Origin: Marinihelvus sp942491555
GTDB taxonomy: Bacteria > Pseudomonadota > Gammaproteobacteria > Xanthomonadales > SZUA-36
Length of the DNA stretch: 64,000 nucleotides
NCBI GenBank assembly: GCA_942491555.1
Contig: CALOBN010000005.1
Span: 1-64,000, forward strand
Direction: 5' to 3'
The notes below the pieces were generated by a model. The model did not search any database, was not told the origin of the DNA, and saw only the letters and a list, made by a program, of their open reading frames with translations. Within the stretch, counting starts at the first letter, position 1, and the number at the start of each line of letters is the position of its first letter. This document shows, piece after piece, positions 1 to 8,210 of the stretch. The position numbers and the translations under genes are program-made.

Positions 1-314
1 AAATACTGGCTGGTCCGGAAACCCCTGTCGAGGGACATTACCTGATCGAGAACGCCGGCCCCTCGGGTGATGCAGCGCCAGCCATTACCGAGCATGGTGG
101 AGAGGCCATGGGAACCGTGGCTGTCACCGTCGTCCACGAGGGCCAGATGCGTCATTACTACCCCCTGCACCCGGAAGGCTCCAATCAGATCCATGGCGAC
201 CTCACCCGTCTGGGCGTGGCACATCAGGGCCTGTCCTACCCCGGATGCATCTGCATTGACCCGCACACCCGGCGCCTCACCGATGACTGCGGCGACTTGT
301 TGAAAGCCCCTTAG
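1..314 (+). CDS. Hypothetical protein, C-terminal part (5' end outside window)
   Basis: The reading frame is open from base 3 to a TAG at 312-314 and gives the last 103 residues of a protein that begins before the window. I do not recognise the family. Visible features are a mid-region rich in H, G and P and a C-terminal stretch reading GCICIDPHTRRLTDDCGDL, with three cysteines. No membrane segment is visible in this part. An internal ATG lies at 108, but the frame continues upstream without a stop, so 108 is probably not the start. It is followed after 79 bases by the glutaredoxin fusion gene on the same strand. Confidence 0.55.
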   Translation, partial: ILAGPETPVEGHYLIENAGPSGDAAPAITEHGGEAMGTVAVTVVHEGQMRHYYPLHPEGSNQIHGDLTRLGVAHQGLSYPGCICIDPHTRRLTDDCGDLLKAP

Positions 315-393
315 CAACAGGCAGTGCGTGCGACTTGATTCAGCACTGACTTTCCCCCATCTTTTGAAGATCAACCAAATTCCGGAGACCACC

Positions 394-1317
394 ATGAGCC
401 TCGATCAGGCCACCCGCGAGATCATCGAACAGCAAGTTGGCAGCGCCCGCGTGGTGCTGTACATGAAGGGTCATCCCCGCCAGCCCATGTGCGGCTTTTC
501 TGCCAAAACCGCGGGCATGCTCGACAGCCTGCTGGATGAGTATGTCAGCATCGACGTGCTGCAGGACGAGGCAGTCCGCGAAGGCATCAAGGAATATGGT
601 CAGTGGCCAACCATTCCCCAGCTATATATTGACGGTGAACTGGTTGGCGGCTGCGATATCGTAACCGGCATGTTTAACTCCGGTGAGCTGCACGAAATGC
701 TGGGTGTTCCGAAACCCGACCGCACACCACCGGAAATCAGCATGACGCCCAAGGCGGCCGGGAAAATTCGCGAGGCAATGCAAGGTCACTCGGGGATCGA
801 ACTGCACCTGCAGATCGACCCGGACTTCCAGGCGCGCTTTGCAATGGCACCCGCCGAAGGCGGAGAAATCCGTGCCGAGGCTGCGGGCATCACCATTCTC
901 TTTGACGTAGGTTCTGCCCAGCGGGCACGCGGGGCAGCCATTGACTGGGTCGATTCCGTACAGGGCGAAGGTCTTTCCATTAACTTGCCCCAGGCACCAA
1001 AACCCGTCGCCCAGATGAGCGTCCAGGACCTCAAGGCGCAGCTCGACAATGGTGGCCTCACGCTGGTCGACGTGCGCAGTGACGAGGAGCGGGAAAAGGC
1101 TTCGATTGCCGGCGCCAAGGCCATGAATGCAGATCTGATGGCCGAGCTCGAAGCGCTGCCGCGGGAAACACCCCTGGCCTTTGTTTGCCATACCGGCGCA
1201 CGCAGCCAGGTGGCCGCTGAGCATTTCCGCAAACTGGGGTTCACCGAGGTTAGCAACGTTGCCGGCGGTATTGACGCCTGGTCGCGGGAAATCGACGATT
1301 CTGTCCCGACCTATTGA
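394..1317 (+). CDS. Monothiol glutaredoxin / A-type-like / rhodanese fusion protein
   Basis: This 307-residue protein appears to have three modules. Residues 1-105 are a Grx4/GrxD-type monothiol glutaredoxin with the CGFS active site (Cys33) and the conserved WPTIPQLYI and GGCDI segments; this family binds [2Fe-2S] clusters with glutathione. Residues ~115-195 resemble an A-type (IscA/HesB) fold, beginning ISMTPKAAGKI, but have no cysteine, so they should not carry a cluster as IscA does. Residues ~205-305 form a rhodanese domain with loop CHTGARS (Cys265), which would carry a persulfide. ATG 394 is chosen over an upstream in-frame codon at 328 because GGAG precedes it and the glutaredoxin homology starts there. 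The likely role is Fe-S or sulfur trafficking in the cytoplasm. The middle assignment is the least certain. Confidence 0.85.
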   Translation: MSLDQATREIIEQQVGSARVVLYMKGHPRQPMCGFSAKTAGMLDSLLDEYVSIDVLQDEAVREGIKEYGQWPTIPQLYIDGELVGGCDIVTGMFNSGELHEMLGVPKPDRTPPEISMTPKAAGKIREAMQGHSGIELHLQIDPDFQARFAMAPAEGGEIRAEAAGITILFDVGSAQRARGAAIDWVDSVQGEGLSINLPQAPKPVAQMSVQDLKAQLDNGGLTLVDVRSDEEREKASIAGAKAMNADLMAELEALPRETPLAFVCHTGARSQVAAEHFRKLGFTEVSNVAGGIDAWSREIDDSVPTY

Positions 1318-1346
1318 GGCCGGAGCCGCTTCTCAAACGGCGTTTC

Positions 1347-2120
1347 TCAGATATTGAACTCGGCGACAACCGGCGTGTGGTCGGAAGGCCGTTCCTGGCG
1401 GCGGGGTTCTTTATCAATCCACGCAGCGCTGCAGGCATTGCCCAGCGCTGCGGACGCCAACACCAGGTCAATACGCAGACCCGCATTGCGGCGAAATGCC
1501 ACGCGCCGGTAGTCCCACCAGCTAAAGGTTTTTTCTTCCTGCTCAAATTGACGGAAGGTGTCGGACAGCCCCAGCGCAACGATGCGTTGCAGGGCTTCCC
1601 GTTCCGGATCTGACACGAGAACACCGCCGGCCCATGCTTCCGGGTCATGTACATCCCGATCCTCCGGGGCGATATTGAAATCTCCCATCACAATCAGCTT
1701 TTCATGCTGTTCCAGCTCCGTGGCGATCCATGCCGTAACCTGCTCAAGCCAGTGCAGCTTATATTCGTATTTGTCTGAACCAACCTCAGAGCCATTCACC
1801 ACGTACAGGTCGATCACCCGCACATCGCCGAAAGTAGCCGCGATGATGCGCCGCTGCGGATCATCCAGGCCCGGTATATCAGTAACGACATCCGTGCCCG
1901 GAGCATTGCGGCTCAACAGGGCGACGCCATTATAGGTTGGCTGACCGGCGTAGACCGCGTGGTAACCTGCCTCGAGCAAAGCCTCATGCGGAAACTTCTC
2001 GTCTACCAGCTTGGTTTCCTGGAGACCAAGGATGTCGGGCTGCGCATCTGCACACCACGCCAGAACATGGGGCAGACGGACGTTGAGAGAATTGACATTC
2101 CAGGTGGCAACTTTCAGCAT
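1347..2120 (-). CDS. xthA: Exodeoxyribonuclease III
   Basis: This 257-residue enzyme belongs to the exonuclease/endonuclease/phosphatase superfamily and should act as an AP endonuclease and 3'-5' exonuclease in base excision repair. Family motifs are all present: start MLKVATWNVNSLNVR, QETK metal-binding Glu, GDFNIAPED, RIDLVLAS and terminal SDHTPVV with the catalytic Asp-His. The length fits the family. It converges with the glutaredoxin fusion gene, leaving 29 bases, and diverges from dgkA. A second family member is at 58468-59247, so the genome has at least two. Confidence 0.93.
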   Translation of the reverse strand: MLKVATWNVNSLNVRLPHVLAWCADAQPDILGLQETKLVDEKFPHEALLEAGYHAVYAGQPTYNGVALLSRNAPGTDVVTDIPGLDDPQRRIIAATFGDVRVIDLYVVNGSEVGSDKYEYKLHWLEQVTAWIATELEQHEKLIVMGDFNIAPEDRDVHDPEAWAGGVLVSDPEREALQRIVALGLSDTFRQFEQEEKTFSWWDYRRVAFRRNAGLRIDLVLASAALGNACSAAWIDKEPRRQERPSDHTPVVAEFNI

Positions 2121-2262
2121 ACTTGTACACTCGGCAATCAGCGGCAGTCGCGAATGTTAGCACGGTCACCCGGACTGGCCGGTCACGAACCATGGAGCAC
2201 AATATGAGAACCGTGTTCAACGATTGCGCCATACCGGAGCGATACAAGAGCGCTGAGGCAGA

Positions 2263-2640
2263 ATGAAAACCGGCCGGACCGGCCTGTCGCGGATCGTCGC
2301 CGCAACGGGTTATTCGATTCAGGGATTGCGCGCCTGTTTCCGCAACGAGGCCGCATTTCGCCAGGAGCTGCTGCTGGTAGCGGTGCTTTTGCCGGCATCA
2401 TTCTGGATCGCCGGGAACCTGCTGGAATGGTTCGCATTGGTAGCGCCCCTGTTGGTGCTGCTCATCGTCGAGATACTGAACTCCGCGATTGAGGCCGTTG
2501 TGGACCGGATTGGCGATGAACCCCACCCACTTTCAGGTCGCGCCAAGGACATGGGCTCTGCTGCCGTGCTATTGTCGCTTGTGCTCATTGCCAGCAGCTG
2601 GATTCCCCTGTCCTTTCTTCATTTCCGAGAATTTCTATGA
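2263..2640 (+). CDS. dgkA: Diacylglycerol kinase
   Basis: A 125-residue inner-membrane protein of the small bacterial DgkA family, which phosphorylates diacylglycerol to phosphatidic acid and recycles lipid released by membrane-derived oligosaccharide synthesis. It has an amphipathic N-terminus, three hydrophobic segments (about residues 33-50, 53-72 and 97-118) and the signature EILNSAIEAVVDR with the catalytic Glu. The length matches E. coli DgkA. The stop codon overlaps the next gene's ATG by four bases (ATGA), indicating translational coupling to the Kazal lipoprotein. Confidence 0.93.
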   Translation: MKTGRTGLSRIVAATGYSIQGLRACFRNEAAFRQELLLVAVLLPASFWIAGNLLEWFALVAPLLVLLIVEILNSAIEAVVDRIGDEPHPLSGRAKDMGSAAVLLSLVLIASSWIPLSFLHFREFL

Positions 2641-2957
2641 ACGCAAAACAGCGCTTCCAGATTCCCCTGTGGTTTATTTTCGGTATCCTGTTAAGCGCCT
2701 GCTCGAAACCGCCGGCGGATTCGCAGCAGCCGGTGCAGGAGATGTCCGGGGAGACCACGCAGGAGGTTGCTATCGACGTGGCCGAAGCGGTAACTGAACC
2801 CTGTCAGGGCATACCGCCCAAACAGGATTTCGCCTGCCCCATGGTGTATGACCCCGTATGCGGCTGCGATGGTAAAACGTACAGCAATGCCTGCGTGGCA
2901 AAGGCCGCCGGCATTACGGATGTAACGCCCGGCGAATGCGGTGGGCAAGCCCAATAA
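2637..2957 (+). CDS. Kazal-type lipoprotein
   Basis: A 106-residue predicted lipoprotein. The N-terminus has a hydrophobic segment ending in the lipobox LLSAC (Cys22 would be lipidated). A ~30-residue acidic linker follows, then a Kazal-like domain (about residues 55-103) with the typical pattern CPMVYDPVCGCDGKTYSNAC and a final GEC. Kazal domains inhibit serine proteases in eukaryotes; bacterial copies are mostly uncharacterised. It would sit on the periplasmic face of the inner or outer membrane. It is coupled to dgkA by an ATGA overlap, and another lipoprotein follows. Protease inhibition is inferred from the fold only. Confidence 0.8.
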   Translation: MNAKQRFQIPLWFIFGILLSACSKPPADSQQPVQEMSGETTQEVAIDVAEAVTEPCQGIPPKQDFACPMVYDPVCGCDGKTYSNACVAKAAGITDVTPGECGGQAQ

Positions 2958-3006
2958 TCGTTCGGCGTTGGCCGGCACCAATTCCGACAGAAGGAATATC
3001 CACAAC

Positions 3007-3426
3007 ATGAAACATACCGCGACAATCCTGACCGCCCTCATGCTGGCCCTGGTGCTGAGTGCTTGCGTACCTCCCCAAAAGCAGAAATCCCTCGATAGCA
3101 GGCTGCTCGCCTACGAGCAGATGATTCGCTGGAGTGAATGGGATGGCGCCGCAAGTTTTCTTTCACCAACGTATCTTGAGGAAAACCCGGTAACCACCCT
3201 GGACATTGATCGGCTGCGCCTGTTCCATGTGACGACCTACACGATTCGTTCCGCAGTACCGCTGGGTGAAGGCAATGAATTTGTCCAGGTTGTGGAAATT
3301 CGCATGTTCAATAAGCACCAGGCGACAGAGAAGGTCATCGTTGACCAACAGCTCTGGCAATACGATGAGGAACTGGAAATCTGGTGGCTGGCTTCCGGCC
3401 TGCCCAACGTTCTGCAGCGGTACTGA
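3007..3426 (+). CDS. Small lipoprotein of unknown function
   Basis: A 139-residue predicted lipoprotein. The signal sequence is MKHTATILTALMLALVLSAC with the lipid-attached Cys at position 20. The mature part is about 120 residues, alpha/beta in appearance, with WSEWDGA and a C-terminal WWLASGLP segment. It resembles short periplasmic proteins with an NTF2-like fold, but that is an impression only. ATG 3007 is chosen because the lipobox follows at the right distance; an upstream in-frame codon at 2941 would add 22 unlikely residues. It is the third gene in a row with dgkA and the Kazal lipoprotein. Confidence 0.75.
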   Translation: MKHTATILTALMLALVLSACVPPQKQKSLDSRLLAYEQMIRWSEWDGAASFLSPTYLEENPVTTLDIDRLRLFHVTTYTIRSAVPLGEGNEFVQVVEIRMFNKHQATEKVIVDQQLWQYDEELEIWWLASGLPNVLQRY

Positions 3427-3443
3427 TTCAGCCCGGGGCAGGC

Positions 3444-4478
3444 GTGTCTCAAGCAGGCCAATGGGCCGTCTCCACAGCGCCTGGCATTACCGGTGAACAA
3501 CTCGACAATGTTCTGCGTGAATTCTGGGGCCTGAGCGGCGAACTTCAGCCGCTTTACGCAGAGCGCGACCTTAATGCCCGGCTGCAGACACCGCAGGGCA
3601 CCGATTTTCTGGTCAAGGTTTCCCATCCCGACACCGACCTGGCACAGCTCGATTTCCAGGACCGGGCGATACAGCATGTAGCACTCAGTGCACCGGAACT
3701 ACCCGTGCCAAGACTGATTCCCGGCCATTCCGGAGCCTGCCGGCTTGCAGTCCAGGCCGGGTACAGGCGGCTGCAGATCCGCGTCTTTTCCTGGCTCCCT
3801 GGCAATGCACTGCCTCTCGATAAGGCCCCGCCCGGCCCGGCATTCGCTGCCGGCCAGGCATTGGCAGAGTTGGGTCTGGCCCTCCGGGATTGCCCCGCAG
3901 AGGGTGGCCCCACGAGCCTGCCCTGGGACCTGCAGCATCTGCAAAACCTGGCGCCACTGACCAGTGCCTTATCATCCGCCCAGGGGCGGCAGTTGACGGA
4001 ACAGGTCCTCGCTGATCACGCAGTCACACTTCGCCCGGCACTCGCTGAGCTGCCCTGTCAGGTCATCCACAATGATCTGAACCCGGAGAACATTCTGTTC
4101 GATGAGTCCCGGCCACCTCGCGTCAGCGGCATTATCGACTTTGGTGACCTGGTAGTGGCACCGCTGGTGTGCGACCTTGCGGTGGCCTGCGCCTACCTGG
4201 TGAGCCCGGATGAAGCGGATCCTTTCATCAGGGTGAATGAGGCAATCGCTGCCTATCTCCAGGTGCAGCACCTCGGCAACCGGACGCTCGCCCTGTTACC
4301 GGACCTGATTGCCTGCCGCCAGGTCACGACGCTGTTAATCCAGGGCTACAGGGTGGCGCAGGGCCAGGATCGAAACGGCCAATTGGCCGAGGTCTGCCGG
4401 AGGGCAAGAACCCGCATGGAAGCCAGTTTCAGTGATGCCGGGCAACGCTTCCGGGAAAGTCTTTCAGATCCCGGGTAG
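3444..4478 (+). CDS. Phosphotransferase of the APH / hydroxylysine-kinase-like family
   Basis: A 344-residue kinase-fold small-molecule phosphotransferase. The catalytic loop VIHNDLNPENILF and the metal-binding GIIDFGDL are intact. The context around IDFGD followed by CDLAVACAYL resembles hydroxylysine kinase / AGPHD1 and homoserine-kinase-II-like enzymes more than antibiotic kinases. The start is uncertain. GTG 3444 has a GGGGCAGG-like ribosome site just upstream and avoids overlapping the lipoprotein; ATG 3384 would add 20 residues and overlap it by 43 bases. The substrate cannot be named. It converges on the SDR gene. Confidence 0.75.
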   Translation: MSQAGQWAVSTAPGITGEQLDNVLREFWGLSGELQPLYAERDLNARLQTPQGTDFLVKVSHPDTDLAQLDFQDRAIQHVALSAPELPVPRLIPGHSGACRLAVQAGYRRLQIRVFSWLPGNALPLDKAPPGPAFAAGQALAELGLALRDCPAEGGPTSLPWDLQHLQNLAPLTSALSSAQGRQLTEQVLADHAVTLRPALAELPCQVIHNDLNPENILFDESRPPRVSGIIDFGDLVVAPLVCDLAVACAYLVSPDEADPFIRVNEAIAAYLQVQHLGNRTLALLPDLIACRQVTTLLIQGYRVAQGQDRNGQLAEVCRRARTRMEASFSDAGQRFRESLSDPG

Positions 4479-4484
4479 CCCGTT

Positions 4485-5255
4485 TTAAAATCCGAAAACC
4501 GAAAACCCGCCGTCAACGGCCACGGTCTGGCCGGTAATATAAGCGGCCGCAGGCATGCACAGGAACGCAATGGTGCGCGCCACCTCTTCCGGCTTTCCGA
4601 CGCGACCCATTGGGGTACGTGACACGACCTCCTGTGCATAGTCAGGGTCAGCCAGAACCTGGCGGGCCAGCGGTGTGTCGATGTACCAGGGTGCCACGGC
4701 ATTTACCCGAATCCCCAGTGGTGCCCATTCGACGGCAAGATTGCGGGTGAGCTGAATCATCGCGGCCTTGCTCATCCCGTAGGGGGCGCCGGTTCGCAGG
4801 TGCGTCAGGCCGGCCACCGAGGCGTTATTGACGACAGCGGCTGGCGCTGCCGCCTGCAACTGCGGCAAAAGTAGACGGCAGAGTTCGAAGCACGAATCAA
4901 GATTGGTCGTCATCACCCGCCGGTACTCATCAAAAGTCAGAGACTCCATCCGCTTGCGGATATTGATGCCGGCATTGTTTATCAAAATATCGACCGTGCC
5001 ATGGGCTGCTGCCCGGGCCGCAACCTTCTCGAGGCCCTCCCGGGTGGCAAGATCAGCACTGATCGTTTCCACCTCGTGCTCTGCAACATCCTGGATTTGC
5101 GACCTGGCGGCCTGCAGACCGTCGCTGCCGCGCGCGACCAACAACAGGCGCGCTCCCAACTGGGCAAACTCCCTCGCCGTGGCCAGACCCAGGCCGCGGC
5201 TGGCGCCGGTAATCACGGCCAGGCGCCCATCGAGCCGCCAGGAAGCCTGACTCAT
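4485..5255 (-). CDS. Short-chain dehydrogenase/reductase (classical SDR)
   Basis: A 256-residue classical SDR, probably an NAD(P)H-dependent alcohol or keto reductase. The cofactor motif is TGASRGLG near residue 17, then NNAG, a Ser in NNASVAG and the catalytic YGMSK (Tyr-x3-Lys). The C-terminal ITGQTVAVDGG is typical. The overall pattern is closest to tropinone-reductase-like or gluconate 5-dehydrogenase-like SDRs; the substrate is unknown. The start at 5255 is favoured over 5267 because it forms an exact ATGA overlap with the sppA stop, so it is likely translated after sppA. Confidence 0.85.
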   Translation of the reverse strand: MSQASWRLDGRLAVITGASRGLGLATAREFAQLGARLLLVARGSDGLQAARSQIQDVAEHEVETISADLATREGLEKVAARAAAHGTVDILINNAGINIRKRMESLTFDEYRRVMTTNLDSCFELCRLLLPQLQAAAPAAVVNNASVAGLTHLRTGAPYGMSKAAMIQLTRNLAVEWAPLGIRVNAVAPWYIDTPLARQVLADPDYAQEVVSRTPMGRVGKPEEVARTIAFLCMPAAAYITGQTVAVDGGFSVFGF

Positions 5256-7105
5256 CGAACCTCGCAAAGGCAGTGTGCCATGACACTGAAACCATCACGA
5301 CGGGCCATCAGGCGCTCGAAATCGGCCAGCAGACCGGCCATGAAACCATGGGGCGCAAACATCACGGCATGTTGGGTGATGGGCAAGTGAGCCATCGCGC
5401 CGGCAGTGAGCTCCGCAAAGAAACTTTCCAATGGGCTCATGGCTGGCGCATGGTAACCGGCACTGAAGTCGGAACCGAGCCCGGCAATCCGGGCTGCAGC
5501 TGATACTGCATCATCCAGTCCGCCAAGCTGATCCACCAGGCCGCGGTCTCGGGCCTGCACTCCGCTCCAGACCCTACCCTGGGCGACCTCATCTGCCCGC
5601 TCCACGCTCATCTCGCGATAGTCAGCGACCTTGCTGATGAAGTCGGCATAGACCCGTTCAGTGGAAGCCTGGAACATAGCGCCGATGGCCGGGTCCAGTG
5701 GCAAATCAACGCGCAGCTTGCCGGCCACCTCGGTCGTGCCAACACCATCGGTATAAATACCCATGCGCTGCAGCGTCTGGTCGAAGGTAGGCAAGACCCC
5801 GAAAACGCCAATCGAGCCGGTAATCGTGGATGCACTGGCCCAGATCTCGTCGGCACTCATCGCTATCCAATAGCCACCGGAAGCAGCGACGTCACCCATG
5901 GAGACCACTACGGTCTTACCCATGTCCTGAAGCGCCTGGAGCTCACGACGGATTTGTTCGGAGGCCTGTGCATCACCACCGGGACTGTTGACCCGCAGCA
6001 CCACTGCCTTGACCTTGTCGTCCCGGCCGATTTCGCGCAGCTGCTGAGTCAGCGAATCCGAACCAATGAAGCCGGGGCCGGGCTTGCCGGAGACAATCTC
6101 TCCTTCAGCGACAACAATCTTGATGTCACGCCCGGTCAGCAGCGCGGGCGGCAGGTTGGTCAGATCCAGGTAGTCGGAGTGCGATACGGCCCGATAGCCA
6201 TCACCGGAACGGTTAGGAGCGCCACGCATGGCAAGCTCCTGGCGCGCTTCCGGCGCTGACACCAGCCTGTCTACAAGACCCAGCTCAACAGCGAAAGCCG
6301 AGAAGCTGCCATCCAGCGCGGCGACCCGGGCGGGCATATCATCCAGTGTTTCGCGCAATACTTCCGGCGGCAGGCCGCGCTGCCTGGCGACGCCTTCCAG
6401 GTAGGTTTGCCACAGGCTGCTCAGCCAGAACAGGGATGCCTCGCGGGCCGCCGGGGACATGTCATTACGAATAAAGGGTTCCATGGCGGATTTGTATTCA
6501 CCGACACGAAACAGGTTGATCTTTATTGACAGCTTGTCGAGACCCTCGGCGAAGAAGTTGCGCATGTTCGCATAGCCATCGATCCATACCGTTCCGTCCG
6601 GAACCAGCCAGACCTCGTCCGCCATTGAAGCAAGAAAGTATTGATGCTGGGACATGTTGCGGCCCATGGCAATCACCGGCTTACCGGTATCCCGGAACGC
6701 CCTGATCGCCGTTTCAAGGTCCAGCAAGGAGGCCAGACCAGCCCCCACCATGCCGTCGGTATCAATCAGCATCTGCGTGATGCGTGTATCTTTGGAGCCA
6801 CGCTCAATGGCTTTGATCAGATCCCGCAAACGCGTTTCCGGCACGCTTTGCTCCAGCGCTTCCTGTAGCGCACGATCCAGGGGTGTGGTTGTGAAATCGT
6901 CAACGATGACACCCTCGGGCCTGAGCACAAGCGTGGTCTGCGGCTCCAGCACAAGCGTATCCCCCGGGGCCAATACAGCCGCCATCACGAGGATGAAAAC
7001 CAGGAAAAAAACAAGGTTCAGAACCACCAGGCGGGTCCCGTTGATAAAGCGCCACAGGCCACGGAAAAACCGGCCTGCGGCAGAAGGTTGGGGCTGCGCG
7101 TTCAT
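5252..7105 (-). CDS. sppA: Signal peptide peptidase SppA, 67-kDa type
   Basis: A 617-residue membrane-anchored serine protease of family S49 that degrades cleaved signal peptides. One transmembrane segment lies at about residues 23-47. The two tandem S49 domains of the long, enteric-type form are present. The catalytic Lys is Lys205 in GEYKSAMEPF, and the nucleophile is Ser409 in DVAASGGYWI. The active site faces the periplasm. A promoter-like pair lies just upstream (7139-7167). It is translationally coupled to the downstream SDR gene. Confidence 0.94.
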   Translation of the reverse strand: MNAQPQPSAAGRFFRGLWRFINGTRLVVLNLVFFLVFILVMAAVLAPGDTLVLEPQTTLVLRPEGVIVDDFTTTPLDRALQEALEQSVPETRLRDLIKAIERGSKDTRITQMLIDTDGMVGAGLASLLDLETAIRAFRDTGKPVIAMGRNMSQHQYFLASMADEVWLVPDGTVWIDGYANMRNFFAEGLDKLSIKINLFRVGEYKSAMEPFIRNDMSPAAREASLFWLSSLWQTYLEGVARQRGLPPEVLRETLDDMPARVAALDGSFSAFAVELGLVDRLVSAPEARQELAMRGAPNRSGDGYRAVSHSDYLDLTNLPPALLTGRDIKIVVAEGEIVSGKPGPGFIGSDSLTQQLREIGRDDKVKAVVLRVNSPGGDAQASEQIRRELQALQDMGKTVVVSMGDVAASGGYWIAMSADEIWASASTITGSIGVFGVLPTFDQTLQRMGIYTDGVGTTEVAGKLRVDLPLDPAIGAMFQASTERVYADFISKVADYREMSVERADEVAQGRVWSGVQARDRGLVDQLGGLDDAVSAAARIAGLGSDFSAGYHAPAMSPLESFFAELTAGAMAHLPITQHAVMFAPHGFMAGLLADFERLMARRDGFSVMAHCLCEVR

Positions 7106-7138
7106 GCTGTGCCTTTCGTGGAAGGTGTGAAGAGATTA

Positions 7139-7167
7139 ATTGTAGGCACGCTGACGTGAAGGCACAA
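7139..7167 (-). promoter_or_regulatory. Putative sigma-70 promoter of sppA
   Basis: On the minus strand TTGTGC (7167-7162) is separated by exactly 17 bases from TACAAT (7144-7139). The -10 box matches five of six consensus positions; the -35 box matches mainly its TTG. Transcription would begin near 7132, about 27 bases before the sppA ATG. Confidence 0.45.
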
Positions 7168-7216
7168 TCGGCCGGAAGTCCCGACCGACCGGGGAGTTAC
7201 CAGGGGCTGTGTTGCC

Positions 7217-8068
7217 TCAGGCTGCTTTTGAACCCGGAGCGAGCTGAGCCAGTCCGGCAACCGCCATGACCTCACCACCGGGCTCCAGGGTGGCAGGAAG
7301 GCGGCCTCCGCTGCCGGTGCTTGCCGGAACATTTGCATTGAGCAAGCGCAGAACATTCCCATCAACACCGGTGGCAACAGGTTCGTGCCCGTTGTTTTGC
7401 AGCCGGTTGGCCACATCACGATCGACGCGCCAGTCATCCACATCCATATCAAAGCCGTCAATCGCGAGCAGATCAGCACGGAAGCAGGAGCTGCTTTCGC
7501 AGTTCCAGTACTGCAATCCGGGCGTGTCCTTTTGCAACCAGCGTTTGACCATTCCCAGGGCGGATCCGCGCAGATGACGCGCATGCCACTGCGGGCTCAC
7601 TGCCTGCAGCCACTGCTCGTCAAACGCCTGGCCGGTGCCCAGCGCTGCCGCATCCAGGGCATTGGTCAGGGGTGCATCCAGCGGCAGCGTTTCTCCATGT
7701 GCAAAATAGCCGTAATCAGCCACCTCCAGGTGTCCGGCAATAAAGCCCGGCTGCACGATGCAGTTGCCACCAAGAAAGATAAGATATTCAGCGTCCGTCG
7801 ACAGCACCGCGGCGTTTAAGGCACGACCGAGGTTCAGGGGACCGCCCGGCGCCCGAATGTGCCGCAGACTCTGACCAAGATGAGTCGCATGGTGTTTGAC
7901 CACCTGGTCGTGGCTCCATGCGCCGACAGACTCGTCGGCCGGCCCGGTGGCCGTATCGGTTACAAAAACCTCGAATTCCTGGAAGGTCTGGCCGTATAAA
8001 GCCGCCAGGCAAAGGTCCAGATGATCAGGTAAGGCAGGTGCGTGCACAACCAGTGCTACAGGAGTCAT
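7217..8068 (-). CDS. Glycosyltransferase family 2-like protein
   Basis: A 283-residue cytoplasmic protein with the layout of a GT-A fold glycosyltransferase with a C-terminal galactosyltransferase-like (GT7 C) part. The start is MTPVALVVHAPALPDHLDLC, followed by a nucleotide-binding-like half. The segment NLGRALNAAVLSTDAEYLIF normally leads into an acidic metal-binding motif. Here that motif reads LGGNCIVQPGF, where such enzymes usually have a DGDC-like sequence, so metal binding may be altered. The later acidic run GFDMDVDDWRVDRDV may serve catalysis. The acceptor is unknown. It precedes sppA on the same strand but is 111 bases away and probably separately expressed. Confidence 0.65.
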   Translation of the reverse strand: MTPVALVVHAPALPDHLDLCLAALYGQTFQEFEVFVTDTATGPADESVGAWSHDQVVKHHATHLGQSLRHIRAPGGPLNLGRALNAAVLSTDAEYLIFLGGNCIVQPGFIAGHLEVADYGYFAHGETLPLDAPLTNALDAAALGTGQAFDEQWLQAVSPQWHARHLRGSALGMVKRWLQKDTPGLQYWNCESSSCFRADLLAIDGFDMDVDDWRVDRDVANRLQNNGHEPVATGVDGNVLRLLNANVPASTGSGGRLPATLEPGGEVMAVAGLAQLAPGSKAA

Positions 8069-8169
8069 GGTCCGTTCCCTCGTCTCATGAACCCCCTTAG
8101 AGTACCCCAGGTGGCGCGTTTACTCCATACCCCCGCTGCGCCTGCCTGTTATTAGATGCAGCACTGCCG

Positions 8170-8175
8170 TAGAAT
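8170..8175 (+). promoter_or_regulatory. Putative -10 box of the M17 aminopeptidase gene
   Basis: TAGAAT lies 35 bases before the GTG start at 8211. No convincing -35 box is visible 17 bases upstream. An AAGGA-like ribosome site is present in the leader. Confidence 0.3.
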
Positions 8176-8210
8176 TCGACGCCTCAAGCCGCTCGCTCAA
8201 GGACCAAATC

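Noticed and set aside
622..1224. Minus-strand frame of 200 codons within the glutaredoxin fusion
   Set aside because: It is fully antisense to a protein with clear domain homology and has an unnatural amino-acid composition.
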